This document shows, piece by piece, positions 44,942-53,575 of a stretch of 64,000 bases of DNA. The notes beneath the pieces were generated by a model that was given only the letters and a program-made list of their open reading frames with translations, was not told the origin of the DNA and ran no database searches. Location: NCBI GenBank assembly GCA_019638455.1, contig JAHBTU010000003.1, positions 1,116,001 through 1,180,000 on the forward strand. The letters run 5' to 3'. This DNA comes from Saprospiraceae bacterium. Its GTDB lineage: Bacteria > Bacteroidota > Bacteroidia > Chitinophagales > Saprospiraceae. The position numbers and the translations under genes are program-made. The number at the start of each line of letters is the position of its first letter. Positions within the stretch are counted from its first letter, which is position 1.

Positions 44942-45390
44942 TTAATACAGGACTTCATCTTTAACGAATAGAAACGATCCGTTTTCGCGGACGATAAAAG
45001 TGGCCTTGTACATACCGGATCTGACTCGGTATTTATTTGCACAGCAATTATCTACAAAATGGATGCTTGATCTATTTGTTCCCGATTCAACGCCATCGAA
45101 GCTGATTAGTCCGCAGTCTCCCAATATACGGCACGGTGTGGAGGGTGCTTCACCTCCAATATGGATTTCCAGTAGTTCAAAAGGAGATTTTTTGTACCTG
45201 TTTCCTTTTTTTCTGTAACACGTCAACACCATTCCATGATAGCTGCTGCCATTCCTTTTATTAGTAATGTACAGCTCGGTTCTAAACTTGTATTGAGGCG
45301 TTACCCAATTATGATCAAGGTCACCCGGATCAACTCCGCAACCAAAATTATAGGTCTTACAAAATTGCTTTGAACAATTACCTGCGGAAG
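44942..45390 (-). pseudogene. C-terminal piece of the PKD lipoprotein gene
   Basis: After removal of the 69-bp element and one target copy, the frame of the middle piece runs through as VTSAG-NCSKQFCKTYNFG and continues to the stop at 44942 (VKDEVLY). This part has a compact beta-rich domain with several Cys. Read alone, an ORF would start at a TTG at 45421, inside the small element. Confidence 0.8.
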
Positions 45391-45459
45391 GGTAGTGCCA
45401 AATATCGAGTGATGAAATCAATCATCTTTATCGAAAATCACTCATAGGTTGACACTACC
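45391..45459. mobile_element. 69-bp IS1-derived mini-element
   Basis: The ends GGTAGTGCCA (45391) and TGACACTACC (45459) are near-perfect inverted repeats. 8-bp target copies TGCGGAAG flank it (45383-45390, 45460-45467). On the minus strand GGTAGTGTCA...TATGAGTGAT matches the right end of the IS1 element at 46136-46906. It can fold into a long hairpin. Confidence 0.78.
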
Positions 45460-46135
45460 TGCGGAAGTAACCGTTGCACAAACAGTATAATTTACATTGC
45501 CGTTATTAGCGGGGAAATCGTGTTGGACAGTTTTACTATTTTGGACAGTTACATTGGCAGAGCCATCTCCAAAACTCCAAACAACCTGGTAATCACCCGT
45601 AACGCCTTCCAGCGTTAATGTAAATGTAACATCAGGGTGCTCGCCATTGCTTATATCCGACTGTAGCTTTTCAACCGCACTCAGGTTTGCAATATTAAAA
45701 GGAGTAGGACAATCGGCAAATTGAGCTGTTCTAATTTCAAGGCACGGGTTCCCGATAGTCATTTGAACGCTTAAAGGGAAAATAGCGTTGGAGGGAATGG
45801 TGTATACAAATTCGTTGCCTGTTGATGTTGCAATAACAGTATTTTGCCCGTTTATAATCTTCCAGAAAACCTGATTGGGGTTAATCGGACCAACAAAACT
45901 TACGGATGTATTTGTGAATTTATATGTATTGGCGCCGATGTTATGCACGCTGAATGCAGGTGTACAACAATCGCCTTCATCACATATTACCAAACTCTCA
46001 TAAGTATTGATGTCCTCCAGTACCCTCGTATCAATCAGAATTACATTAGGAGCCAGTTCGGCATTCAGGGGGTCTGTAACATTTCTAAGAGAAATTAATG
46101 CATTTAAATCATCATTTGTTACAATAAAAAAATGG
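45460..46135 (-). pseudogene. Middle (PKD-like) piece of the lipoprotein gene
   Basis: The open frame FIVTNDDLNALISLRNVTDP... contains Ig-like and PKD-type segments (VFWKIINGQNTV, YQVVWSFGDGSANVTV). Its 5' end joins the upstream piece once IS1 is removed; its 3' end joins the piece at 44942 once the 69-bp element is removed. As it stands it reads into IS1 at one end and stops at 45442 in the small element. Confidence 0.82.
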
Positions 46136-46186
46136 GGTAGTGTCATTTTGGGGGTGATTTGGTATTTTTGCGTCAAACTTTATGAA

Positions 46187-46462
46187 ATGGTATTAGATGT
46201 AAAATGCTGCCATAAATGTGGCTCTGAACACATTGTGAAAAACGGGTCGAACGCATCAGGCAATCCGAAGTACAAATGCAAGGCTTGCGGCTTCGGCGGG
46301 GTGTTTCAAACGCTTCGGAAAAGCGAGGAATTTAAAGAAATGGTCGTCAGGGCGGCCCAAGAACGCAGTTCGTCACGGGGTCTTGCCAGAACCTTTGGCA
46401 TCAGTCACCAAACGGCTCTGAGGTGGATAAAAAAAAAGCGCAGTCCCTTCCCGACATCGTGA
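46187..46462 (+). CDS. IS1 InsA-like protein
   Basis: The protein is 91 residues from the ATG at 46187. It has a zinc finger (CCHKCGSEHIVKNG ... YKCKACGFG) and an HTH (RGLARTFGISHQTALRWI). It ends just past an A9 run where the InsB frame (-1) overlaps. Confidence 0.85.
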   Translation: MVLDVKCCHKCGSEHIVKNGSNASGNPKYKCKACGFGGVFQTLRKSEEFKEMVVRAAQERSSSRGLARTFGISHQTALRWIKKKRSPFPTS

Positions 46463-46899
46463 CCACGTTGCTTCCGGCCAAGAAAAAAGACGTTCTCGAA
46501 CTGGATGAATTATGGTCTTTTGTCTATTGCAAAGACTTTAAACGCTGGGTTTGGATAGCACTTTGCCGCAGAACACGTCAAATTGTCTCTTTTTTCATCG
46601 GCGACCGAAGCGAACAATCTTGTCGGCGGTTTTGGGAACTGATTCCGCCTGAATATCGAAAATGCCGAACGTTCAGCGATTTTTGGGAGGCATACGCCGC
46701 GGTTATTGATACAGGCAAACACAAGATGGTGGGAAAAGAATCCGGGGAAACTTCTCATGTGGAACGCTGGAACAACACCCTTCGCCAGAGAATTTGTCGA
46801 TTCGTCAGAAAAACGCTATCCTTTTCAAAATCCGATGAAATGCACGAACTGTACCTCCATTTGTTCGTCTACAACTACAACATATCACTCATAAAATGA
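46423..46899 (+). CDS. IS1 InsB-like transposase frame
   Basis: The ORF is 158 residues in the -1 frame. DDE residues are visible: Asp in ELDELWSFVY, Asp in FSDFWEAYAAVI, Glu in SHVERWNNTLRQR. Full transposase would be made by -1 frameshift on the nine A at about 46429-46437, as in classical IS1. Confidence 0.87.
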   Translation: MDKKKAQSLPDIVTTLLPAKKKDVLELDELWSFVYCKDFKRWVWIALCRRTRQIVSFFIGDRSEQSCRRFWELIPPEYRKCRTFSDFWEAYAAVIDTGKHKMVGKESGETSHVERWNNTLRQRICRFVRKTLSFSKSDEMHELYLHLFVYNYNISLIK

Positions 46900-46906
46900 C
46901 ACTACC

Positions 46907-47443
46907 AAAATGGTTATCGTCAACCAGTTTATAATAGAGCCGCTTTATCTTGTACTCATTATATTGATTTAACATTGACTCTAGGTATGAATCCACGATG
47001 GTCGATTTAGGGAAATCGCTGATATCCCCGCCGCTGTCAAGAATGGCATTTTCAGCACTTTCTATGTAAGTAAACAGGGAAGTAAAATTAAACCTATCAT
47101 TGAATATGTTACAGGCCGGATTTGTAGGGTAGTTAAAATCGCCATCTACTCCCGGTGTGATTCCTTTGCTTCTAAGATAGGGATTGATGATGGAAGTGTC
47201 TTTTGATATTTGAATCAAGGATTGCCTGACCCTTTCAAAGGTTACGTTGTCCTTAAAACATAATATTCCATCTATACAACTGACATCATTGGTCTCCAAG
47301 GCAAACAGATCGGTAGGAGTTCGATCAGATGCTGAATCACGAAAGGTGTTTTGGTGGTTCTGAGGGTTTTCTTTTGTACAGGTAATAAAAGCTACCGCTA
47401 AAAGAAGCAAAAGGAGAGCTGAAAAACGGACGTTTTTTTTCAT
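46907..47443 (-). pseudogene. N-terminal piece of the PKD lipoprotein gene (split by IS1)
   Basis: From the ATG at 47443 (MKKNVRFSALLLLLLAVAF) there is a lipoprotein signal (lipobox AFITC), then a polar region. The frame reaches LVDDNHF at the IS1 edge; after IS1 removal it continues FIVTNDD. As it stands it reads a few residues into IS1 (stop at 46889). IS630 copy 2 is inserted 20 bp upstream of the start, in the likely promoter region. The restored gene would span 44942-47443. Confidence 0.82.
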
Positions 47444-47479
47444 GAAAAACAATTTAAGTGGTTATAGCCCCGTGCATAT

Positions 47480-48004
47480 TTAAAGGAACGAGACGGATGA
47501 TTTAGTGAAAAAAGAGCGGATGAGTTCGGGGTCATCAGCGATTTCGTGAAGTGCATATTCTACGGCAGTTTGCAAATCGTCCAAATTGAGAAAAATCCGG
47601 TTTTTGAGTTTGTGGCACTTGAGGTAATCCCAAAGTAATTCTATGGCATTTAGTTGTGGGCAATAAGGTGGTAGTGCTTCGAGGTGTATTATACCGGGGT
47701 TGTGTTGCAAAAAATCTTTTACCGGCTGACCCTTATGAATTGAAGCACCATCCCATACGACCAGCATTTTGGTGTTCGTCAGTTCTTCGGTGCTCAACCA
47801 AGTGAAAAACTCCTCAAAATCTTCAGCCTTGAAAGGGAGGCGTTGGATTTGCCAGCACAAATCACCCCGGGTTGAAATCATGCCGAACAGATTCAGATGC
47901 TCGCGGCTTTTGAATTCTTGAAGCACCGGAGTCTGGCCCTTGGGGGCCCAAGTTTTGGCGCAAAAGGGCAGCAAGCAAACCCCACACTCATCGGCATGAA
48001 ACAA
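47480..48004 (-). CDS. IS630 transposase, catalytic frame (copy 2)
   Basis: The ORF is 174 residues, identical in protein to the frame at 30502. It has the same LFHADECG, VVWDGASIH and NAIELLWDYLK acidic residues and the same A8 run joining it to the HTH frame. Confidence 0.9.
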   Translation of the reverse strand: MFHADECGVCLLPFCAKTWAPKGQTPVLQEFKSREHLNLFGMISTRGDLCWQIQRLPFKAEDFEEFFTWLSTEELTNTKMLVVWDGASIHKGQPVKDFLQHNPGIIHLEALPPYCPQLNAIELLWDYLKCHKLKNRIFLNLDDLQTAVEYALHEIADDPELIRSFFTKSSVSFL

Positions 48005-48020
48005 TACGCGGTTTTCCGCT

Positions 48021-48497
48021 TCACTTTTTTTTAATGCGACCTATGTCCTCTGCATACCACTTCTGCACCCGCTCTTCCGAACGCTGGCGAGCCTGTTTGG
48101 AAGGCCGTTGCAGCGACCATCCGACCTTTTTCAGCAACCGCCCCACATGGGATGGGTCATACTTTACCCCAAAAAGTCGCTCAATCACAACACCAACGCG
48201 ACCCCGCGTCCATATTTCCCCTTCAAATCCCTGCGCTGTACAACCCTTGTTCAACTCTTCCACCAGGCGCCGCAGGTCTTCGGTTCCTAATTTGCTCTGG
48301 GTTCCGCCCGGCGGAAGGCTCTTGTACCAAGCAGGATTGTCTGCATCGTATCGCGCAAGCCATCGTGACAACGTTGATTTGGGTATCCCCAAACTGGACA
48401 TGATGTCTTGGCGGTTCTTACCTGAACGGAACATCTCTACCGCTCGCAGGCGCATCCCTTCATACGAAACTGAACTCAAACGTTTTTTCATGCTCAA
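48021..48497 (-). CDS. IS630 transposase, N-terminal HTH frame (copy 2)
   Basis: The ORF is 158 residues. It differs from copy 1 only at GKNRQD (N for S). It ends in RIKKK at the A8 run. Confidence 0.9.
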   Translation of the reverse strand: MSMKKRLSSVSYEGMRLRAVEMFRSGKNRQDIMSSLGIPKSTLSRWLARYDADNPAWYKSLPPGGTQSKLGTEDLRRLVEELNKGCTAQGFEGEIWTRGRVGVVIERLFGVKYDPSHVGRLLKKVGWSLQRPSKQARQRSEERVQKWYAEDIGRIKKK

Positions 48498-48545
48498 AAT
48501 GAAGCAAAGATACGCTCTTTGTTCCTTTAAAAATGCACGGGGCTA

Positions 48546-48926
48546 TAATGTGTAGAAGCTCTTGGAGCGAAAGCGGTTTGGAATCCAACTTTTTCAAAAA
48601 TATCAAATAACGTAAACAAGCGTTATGGTCACTCCTGACGCTCAAATTATGCTCACTATTCAAGAGCAAGTTCCTGCCTCCGACATGACTTCGGAAGCAG
48701 AGGCTTGGCCCACAAAAGATTGGGTGAAGCGGTGTATTTCATCAGATTTTATTTTGGCACTTAAAAGTCGTCGTCGCGGCGGGCCATCTGCCAAACCCGG
48801 GGCCGGAACTCCCGGGGCGGATGCCCCCAACCAATCCCGGCAAGCCAGCTCGACATCGCCCAAAAAACACTAAAAATCAAATATTTATTCGCGTCGTCGC
48901 ATCGGCCGTTTTTATTTTCCAATCGG
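48546..48926. other. Stretch without a supported gene
   Basis: This 380-bp stretch lies between IS630 copy 2 and attC-like site 5. It holds copy 2 of the 27-bp direct repeat (48874-48900). An 82-codon plus-strand ORF (48625-48873) and a 67-codon minus-strand ORF show no recognisable features. In gene orientation it is the 5' leader of the module between sites 4 and 5. Confidence 0.5.
48874..48900. repeat. 27-bp direct repeat, copy 2
   Basis: Identical to 42357-42383. It lies 26 bp from attC-like site 5. Confidence 0.75.
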
Positions 48927-48991
48927 TGCTAACGGGGGCTTCCCCGCCGTAGCCGCGTTTAGCGGCTATGGGCGGGGAAGCAAAGTTAGCC
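48927..48991 (-). other. attC-like recombination site 5
   Basis: The site is 65 bp. On the minus strand: GGCTAAC, TTT, GCTTCCCCGCC arm, inner AGCCGC/GCGGCT hairpin with the TAAA tip, GGCGGGGAAGC arm, CCCC, GTTAGCA. It is the most stable hairpin of the set. It starts 6 bp after the stop of the gene at 48998, and its GGCTAAC box complements the start of its own module at site 6. Confidence 0.78.
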
Positions 48992-48997
48992 ACACCA

Positions 48998-50500
48998 TTA
49001 ATTTTGATTTTTTATCCATTTCCCCCTGGAAACCCGTTTCCCGTTGACCACGACCTCGTAAAAATACAGTCCAATGCCCAACGCATTTGTGTTTATTGAA
49101 TTGTCAGTTGTTTTGGCGGGCAAGGGCATGTTCAACACGAGGCTCCCTATCGTCGAATACATGTTCAGTTGCCCTTCCCGCTCCAACCCGTCGCCGGGTA
49201 TGCGGAGGTTGACCGAGGCGCCGCCAGGGTTGGGGTGGAGCAAAATACCGGCATAATCCTCCCGTTCCCCCTTCCATATCGTATCGCAGGGGCTGCCTTT
49301 TTCTTCGTACAGCCTGAAATACGGCAGGTTGGGAAGCGTGTTGCTGTTGTACACCGGTAGTTTGATGCCGTGCTGCACCACTTTGCAGGCAAGGCCAGCC
49401 GAATCAGGGTGTTCGATGTAGTGCAGGTAGCGCGAACTCACGTTGGGTACGCAGATATAAATCCGCCCGTCAGGCGCCAGTTGCGGCGTGAAAAACCGCA
49501 CGGGCCAGCCGTCCTCGCCCCGAAACCCGTCATAGCCGGCTACTACGGTCTCTGTGGCGAAAATATCCTGTGCGTACAGGTCGTATTGAAAAATGGTGTC
49601 CCAGTTGGACACATACAAATAACGCGAGTTGGGGGATATGGCCACCCCGCCGGGGCCATCGTCTTTCAGCCTGTACGATCGGAAATTCGACAACTCGCCC
49701 GAGCATCGGTCAAAGTTGTACAGGTAGAGACTGGAACAACCGGCACCGGACCACCCCCACCAACTATACCGGGCATACCACTTCCCGTCGGGCGAAAATA
49801 CGGAATGGTCCCAACCCGGAGGCAAGGAGTCTCCGATAGATTGGAGCGTATGCTGTTTGGGATATACATCATTTAGATATATTATACTATATTTATTGCT
49901 TTCCATTTTTTGTGAAATGACCCACCAGTCACGGCCATTGGCATGGCGTACCGCGGCTGTCCCATGGAAATTCACTGTGTCATTATAGATGGCCTCTTTT
50001 TTTACTTCAACCCTTCCGTAAGGTGCAGACTCTTCAAAATTTATCATGGAAAAAGTAGCGGGAGAAAAACCACTTGACCAAAGCCCGTTACTTCCCTTAA
50101 AATGCATCAATTTGCCATCCACTAGTAGATACTTTCGCTGTCCTACAGGTAAAAGCGTCATTCCTTGAGTGCTAAAGAATCCGGACGGGTACCATTGGGA
50201 AGGTTGTAAATCATTACCATTTTCAATAATTTCGAATTCACTGTTAAAGATATGTGTACCATTGGAAAAACAAACTAATCGTCCGCTCGAATCCGAAAGG
50301 CTGCTGGTGACCATATCCATTCCCACACTTTTAGGGACGTATTCAATGGAGACCGGGTCATGGTTAAAGTTCATGATAGCCATCTGAAAAAGACTGTCCG
50401 TGCTGATAAGGTCCCCCAGCACCCAGTTATAGTCTTCTTTTTGTGACCTCGCCGGAAGGGCGAGCGACAGCCCCAAAATGCAAAGCATTACTTCTTTCAC
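48998..50500 (-). CDS. T9SS-sorted WD/propeller-like secreted protein
   Basis: The protein is 500 residues, GTG start (ATG four codons later also possible). A Sec signal ends at PARSQ. Propeller-type repeats include GWDHSVFSPDGKWYARYSWW, PGGVAISPNSRYLYVSNWD and FFTPQLAPDGRIYICVP, as in gliding-motility-associated WD proteins. A T9SS type A domain follows (LLHPNPGGASVNLRIPG). It is the second gene of its module; its stop lies 6 bp before attC-like site 5. Confidence 0.83.
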   Translation of the reverse strand: MKEVMLCILGLSLALPARSQKEDYNWVLGDLISTDSLFQMAIMNFNHDPVSIEYVPKSVGMDMVTSSLSDSSGRLVCFSNGTHIFNSEFEIIENGNDLQPSQWYPSGFFSTQGMTLLPVGQRKYLLVDGKLMHFKGSNGLWSSGFSPATFSMINFEESAPYGRVEVKKEAIYNDTVNFHGTAAVRHANGRDWWVISQKMESNKYSIIYLNDVYPKQHTLQSIGDSLPPGWDHSVFSPDGKWYARYSWWGWSGAGCSSLYLYNFDRCSGELSNFRSYRLKDDGPGGVAISPNSRYLYVSNWDTIFQYDLYAQDIFATETVVAGYDGFRGEDGWPVRFFTPQLAPDGRIYICVPNVSSRYLHYIEHPDSAGLACKVVQHGIKLPVYNSNTLPNLPYFRLYEEKGSPCDTIWKGEREDYAGILLHPNPGGASVNLRIPGDGLEREGQLNMYSTIGSLVLNMPLPAKTTDNSINTNALGIGLYFYEVVVNGKRVSRGKWIKNQN

Positions 50501-50531
50501 GGTGTTTCAAGTTTTGAAGTAAATGGAAAAG

Positions 50532-50563
50532 CCCCTACCCGGCCGAAATCGGCCGGGTAGGGG
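50532..50563 (-). promoter_or_regulatory. 14-bp perfect hairpin between the two genes of the module
   Basis: Arms 50532-50545 and 50550-50563 are perfect complements with loop AAAT. On the minus strand CTTTTCC follows. It lies between the stop at 50584 and the start at 50500. Partial terminator or mRNA-stability element. Confidence 0.62.
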
Positions 50564-50583
50564 AAGGAATGACATTGCCTGAA

Positions 50584-53457
50584 CTATCGTCTGTTCAAGG
50601 AAAATTTTTGAACCAAGCGCTCGAAAGAGTCGCTCCTTAACTCAAGGATGTAGATGCCCTCGGGCATCCCCGACAAATCAACCGTCGCTTGCCCCACACC
50701 TTCCGGCAGGCGCAGGTCGCGTAGGGTCTGCCCGCGCAAATCGAATACCCGCAGCCGGGAATCAGTGCCGAAAGGTCGCTCTGAGCGAACATGAAGCAGG
50801 TCGCTTGCCGGCGAGGGGAACAAAGTGACGCCCAACTGTGCTGCTGGGTTCTGCTCGTCGGACGAACGTTCTTCCGTGTTCATACAGTGGTCCTGGCTCC
50901 AGTCGGGTTGGCTGTAAAGGCTTTTCAGGCTTCGGGCCAGATAAACCGCCCGGCCGCCGGAAAGCGGGCATTGGGCGGCGACGTTGTCAATCACCTGGCG
51001 CTGTGCATGGTCAAAAACCCAGTCTTTTTGCAGATATACCTGCAAAAGCACGGCGTTCAGCGCCCGTTCGTTGTCGTGATAAATCTCGCTGCCGGGTAGG
51101 TTTTGGTTGACCGCTGTCAGCGCACCTGTCCTGCTCGAGAATTCCGCTTGCAGGAGCGAATCGGAGGCTAACAACAGGGAAAACAAAGAATCCATTTCGT
51201 TTAGCAACAGGTTTCGTTGCCCCATCAGGGTGGCGTAACCCGTTGTGGATGGATCGGTTGTTTCTAACTGCTCGGCAATAGAGGCCAAATCGCCGCTTTT
51301 GGAGCGGCAAGCGCCCAGCAAAGTCGAATAAGCGTTTTCCATACCTGAAGGGAAGGTATAAAGGTCGGCCAGCCCTTGCTCAAATGCATACCACGCCCCA
51401 ACGGCGCCGTTGTCTGCCTGTGCATAGAAATCGGAAACAGCGCTGCTGTGGCCAATCAGGGCCGGTTCACGCTCTAATTTGCCGTACAACTGCCGCCGGG
51501 CTTCCCAAAGCATGGCGCCCATGCCGGTGGCCGCACTGCCTCCCGCCGCCCACTCGTCCTTGGGGTCTATGCCTCCTTGCAGCGGGTATCCTTGAAAGCC
51601 GCAGAAAACGGACGGCGTGGGCGGTATGTTGATGTCAATGAAACAAACCGGATCGATGCCTTGAAATGAGAACCAGTTTTCTTTGTCCATCTGGGTGCCG
51701 CCGACCACCTCGATTTTGCCGTAACCGTCGGGCATCAGACTTGGTTCGACAAAAAATCTTGACGCTGGTATTTGGAAATTATTCCCTTCGTATAGGGCAT
51801 CCCATTGTTTGCCCGGGTCGCTGAAAGTCCAATCGTTCCCGGTGTTCGTCTGGATACCCGTGACAGCATTGTACAAGTAAAGCCGGTTGACATGCTTTTT
51901 GAAGGTGGTGTTGGCGAAATTGGTGCTGTTTGGCCCGAGGTAGCAGACGCCGAAGGTGGTCTCGTCGGGCTGGTTGCAGCAAAGGATGGAACTGCTGCTC
52001 ATGTCCACCCGGAACGCCTCCCCGATGGAATAGCCGCCCGGATAGGTGTTGCCGTCCACGGTGTTGTCCACCATCTGGCATTTGACTGTGTTGGCCGCCA
52101 GTATCCCGAAGCCTGTAAAGCCGTGCGTGCCGCTGTTGATGCCGTTGCGGAGCACCAGTGTTTTGGAAGGGTTGTTGCTTGTGAGGATAGCGCCCGTCTT
52201 TTTGTTGCTGGCAACCAATTCAATCTGGTTGAGGTTGATGCTGACGTTGCCGTTGCCCGAATTGTAGTTGCTGAACTCAATGCCATAATTCACTTGTTGT
52301 CCATCGTAATCTACTCCATTTACCGTCATGACGTTCCCGCTCAGGCTGATCCTTCCTGTCCCATGTATATGCGTTGCCCGGATGCAAGTTCCCCCATAAG
52401 ACAATACATTCAAATTGTCTTCAATGCGCATGTCAATCGGGTCGCCGTACCCGTTCGGCAGGATGTCAAAATTGTTGACCTCAATGGCGTTCCCAGTCAC
52501 AATAAACGGGCCGTTGGATTCTATCTGAATGCCCCCTCGGGAGGCAATCACCCTGATACCGCGTTCAATGTAAGAAAAACTGTTGAAGTTGAGTTGGTTG
52601 TCCCTGCACGAATACAACTCGATGCCTTTGGAGCCGTCGAGAAACAAATAGGGCGGGAATATCCCTTCAAAGTGGCATTGCCGAATGACCGTGTTGAGGC
52701 ATCCTTGCCCATATATGCCAGTCTTCAGCCCCTTGAAAAAGTTGCTCCCGTTATCCCCTATCCTGATGTCGGCGCACCGGTCCATGTTTATGCCGAAAGC
52801 CGCCTGCGAACCAGGCGCGGGCAACTGCTGACTATAAGGGGGCAGCAACGGCCCTGTACCTTGAAACGTGTTTCCTCCCAAACCCAGGCTTATTCCGCCG
52901 CCGTTAAACGTCACGAGGTTCAAGCCTGTCCAGTTTTTGTCAAAGTTGTTCTGGTACAGGAAAACAATAGAACCGGGGTCAGGACTGACGGCATATTGTG
53001 CGTCTTTGACCACGCAGTTGGTCATATCCAGCCGGGAAACCGAGTTGGAGCCGGGCTTGCTGCGCATGGAAATCCCTCTCCACATTTGTGTGCATCCGCG
53101 CAGCGTGGAGTTCACGATGCCGACGTTGCTGACCGGCTGCCCTGCTATGTTCACCACGACGAGCAAGGCACCGGGGTCCATCTGAAAGTCAACCCCATCA
53201 AATTGATTAGAGCCGACCGGGAAGGAAACATCTATCGCAAACTGGCCTTTCACCTTGATACAGCCGCCAATTTTGGGCAGGGATATTCCTGATGTGGACA
53301 ACTTGGGAAGCCCTACGTCGCTCCCAACTATCAGCGGGCAGTTGCAGCCAGGTTCCTGAGCGTGCAATACCTGACCCCCAAAAATTAAAAGTACTGCAAC
53401 CGGCAGTATGCGTTGGCTTATGTAGAAGCAGCAATCGGGAATGAAATTTCTTTTCAT
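50584..53457 (-). CDS. secreted right-handed beta-helix protein with T9SS domain
   Basis: The protein is 957 residues. A signal peptide ends at QVLHAQ. A long right-handed beta-helix with repeated short strands and Asn/Gly turns (SRLDMTNCVVKDAQYAVSPD, NTVIRQCHFEGIFPPYLF) covers residues about 100-560. An alpha-helical region (about 650-860) and a T9SS type A domain (LFPSPASDLLHVRSERP) follow. No protease domain is present, unlike the counterparts at 35605, 55166 and 60241. It is the first gene of the module between sites 5 and 6. Role may be adhesion or glycan contact, not proven. Confidence 0.83.
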   Translation of the reverse strand: MKRNFIPDCCFYISQRILPVAVLLIFGGQVLHAQEPGCNCPLIVGSDVGLPKLSTSGISLPKIGGCIKVKGQFAIDVSFPVGSNQFDGVDFQMDPGALLVVVNIAGQPVSNVGIVNSTLRGCTQMWRGISMRSKPGSNSVSRLDMTNCVVKDAQYAVSPDPGSIVFLYQNNFDKNWTGLNLVTFNGGGISLGLGGNTFQGTGPLLPPYSQQLPAPGSQAAFGINMDRCADIRIGDNGSNFFKGLKTGIYGQGCLNTVIRQCHFEGIFPPYLFLDGSKGIELYSCRDNQLNFNSFSYIERGIRVIASRGGIQIESNGPFIVTGNAIEVNNFDILPNGYGDPIDMRIEDNLNVLSYGGTCIRATHIHGTGRISLSGNVMTVNGVDYDGQQVNYGIEFSNYNSGNGNVSINLNQIELVASNKKTGAILTSNNPSKTLVLRNGINSGTHGFTGFGILAANTVKCQMVDNTVDGNTYPGGYSIGEAFRVDMSSSSILCCNQPDETTFGVCYLGPNSTNFANTTFKKHVNRLYLYNAVTGIQTNTGNDWTFSDPGKQWDALYEGNNFQIPASRFFVEPSLMPDGYGKIEVVGGTQMDKENWFSFQGIDPVCFIDINIPPTPSVFCGFQGYPLQGGIDPKDEWAAGGSAATGMGAMLWEARRQLYGKLEREPALIGHSSAVSDFYAQADNGAVGAWYAFEQGLADLYTFPSGMENAYSTLLGACRSKSGDLASIAEQLETTDPSTTGYATLMGQRNLLLNEMDSLFSLLLASDSLLQAEFSSRTGALTAVNQNLPGSEIYHDNERALNAVLLQVYLQKDWVFDHAQRQVIDNVAAQCPLSGGRAVYLARSLKSLYSQPDWSQDHCMNTEERSSDEQNPAAQLGVTLFPSPASDLLHVRSERPFGTDSRLRVFDLRGQTLRDLRLPEGVGQATVDLSGMPEGIYILELRSDSFERLVQKFSLNRR

Positions 53458-53510
53458 AGTTGGGATGTTTTAAAAGTGAAAAGATTGGTGTGTGTTTATG
53501 TTTATTTTGT

Positions 53511-53575
53511 GGCTAACGGTTGGATGTACGCTGTGCCGACGCTTAGGAGGCATAGGCGTACATCCGTTGTTATCG
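53511..53575 (-). other. attC-like recombination site 6
   Basis: The site is 65 bp. On the minus strand: CGATAAC, AAC, GGATGTACGC arm, one extrahelical C, hairpin with the GCCTCCTAAGCGTCGGC tip, GCGTACATCC arm, AACC, GTTAGCC. The stop codon of the gene at 53570 lies inside the first box. It is identical to site 7 except for the last box. Confidence 0.8.

Larger units (their letters stand above)
46136..46906 (+). mobile_element. IS1-family insertion sequence
   Basis: The element is 771 bp. Its ends GGTAGTGTCATTTT (46136) and AAAATGACACTACC (46906) are perfect inverted repeats. AAAATGG is repeated on both sides (46129-46135, 46907-46913). It carries InsA- and InsB-like frames on the plus strand, opposite to the interrupted lipoprotein gene. 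Confidence 0.9.
47465..48545 (-). mobile_element. IS630-family element, copy 2
   Basis: The element is 1081 bp with TA on both sides and the same ends as copy 1 (TAGCCCCGTGCAT ... GGGGCTA). It inserted about 20 bp upstream of the lipoprotein start codon. Orientation is the same as copy 1. Confidence 0.92.

Noticed and set aside
48625..48873. 82-codon plus-strand ORF next to IS630 copy 2
   Set aside because: Low-complexity C-terminus, no domain or signal, and against the orientation of the module.
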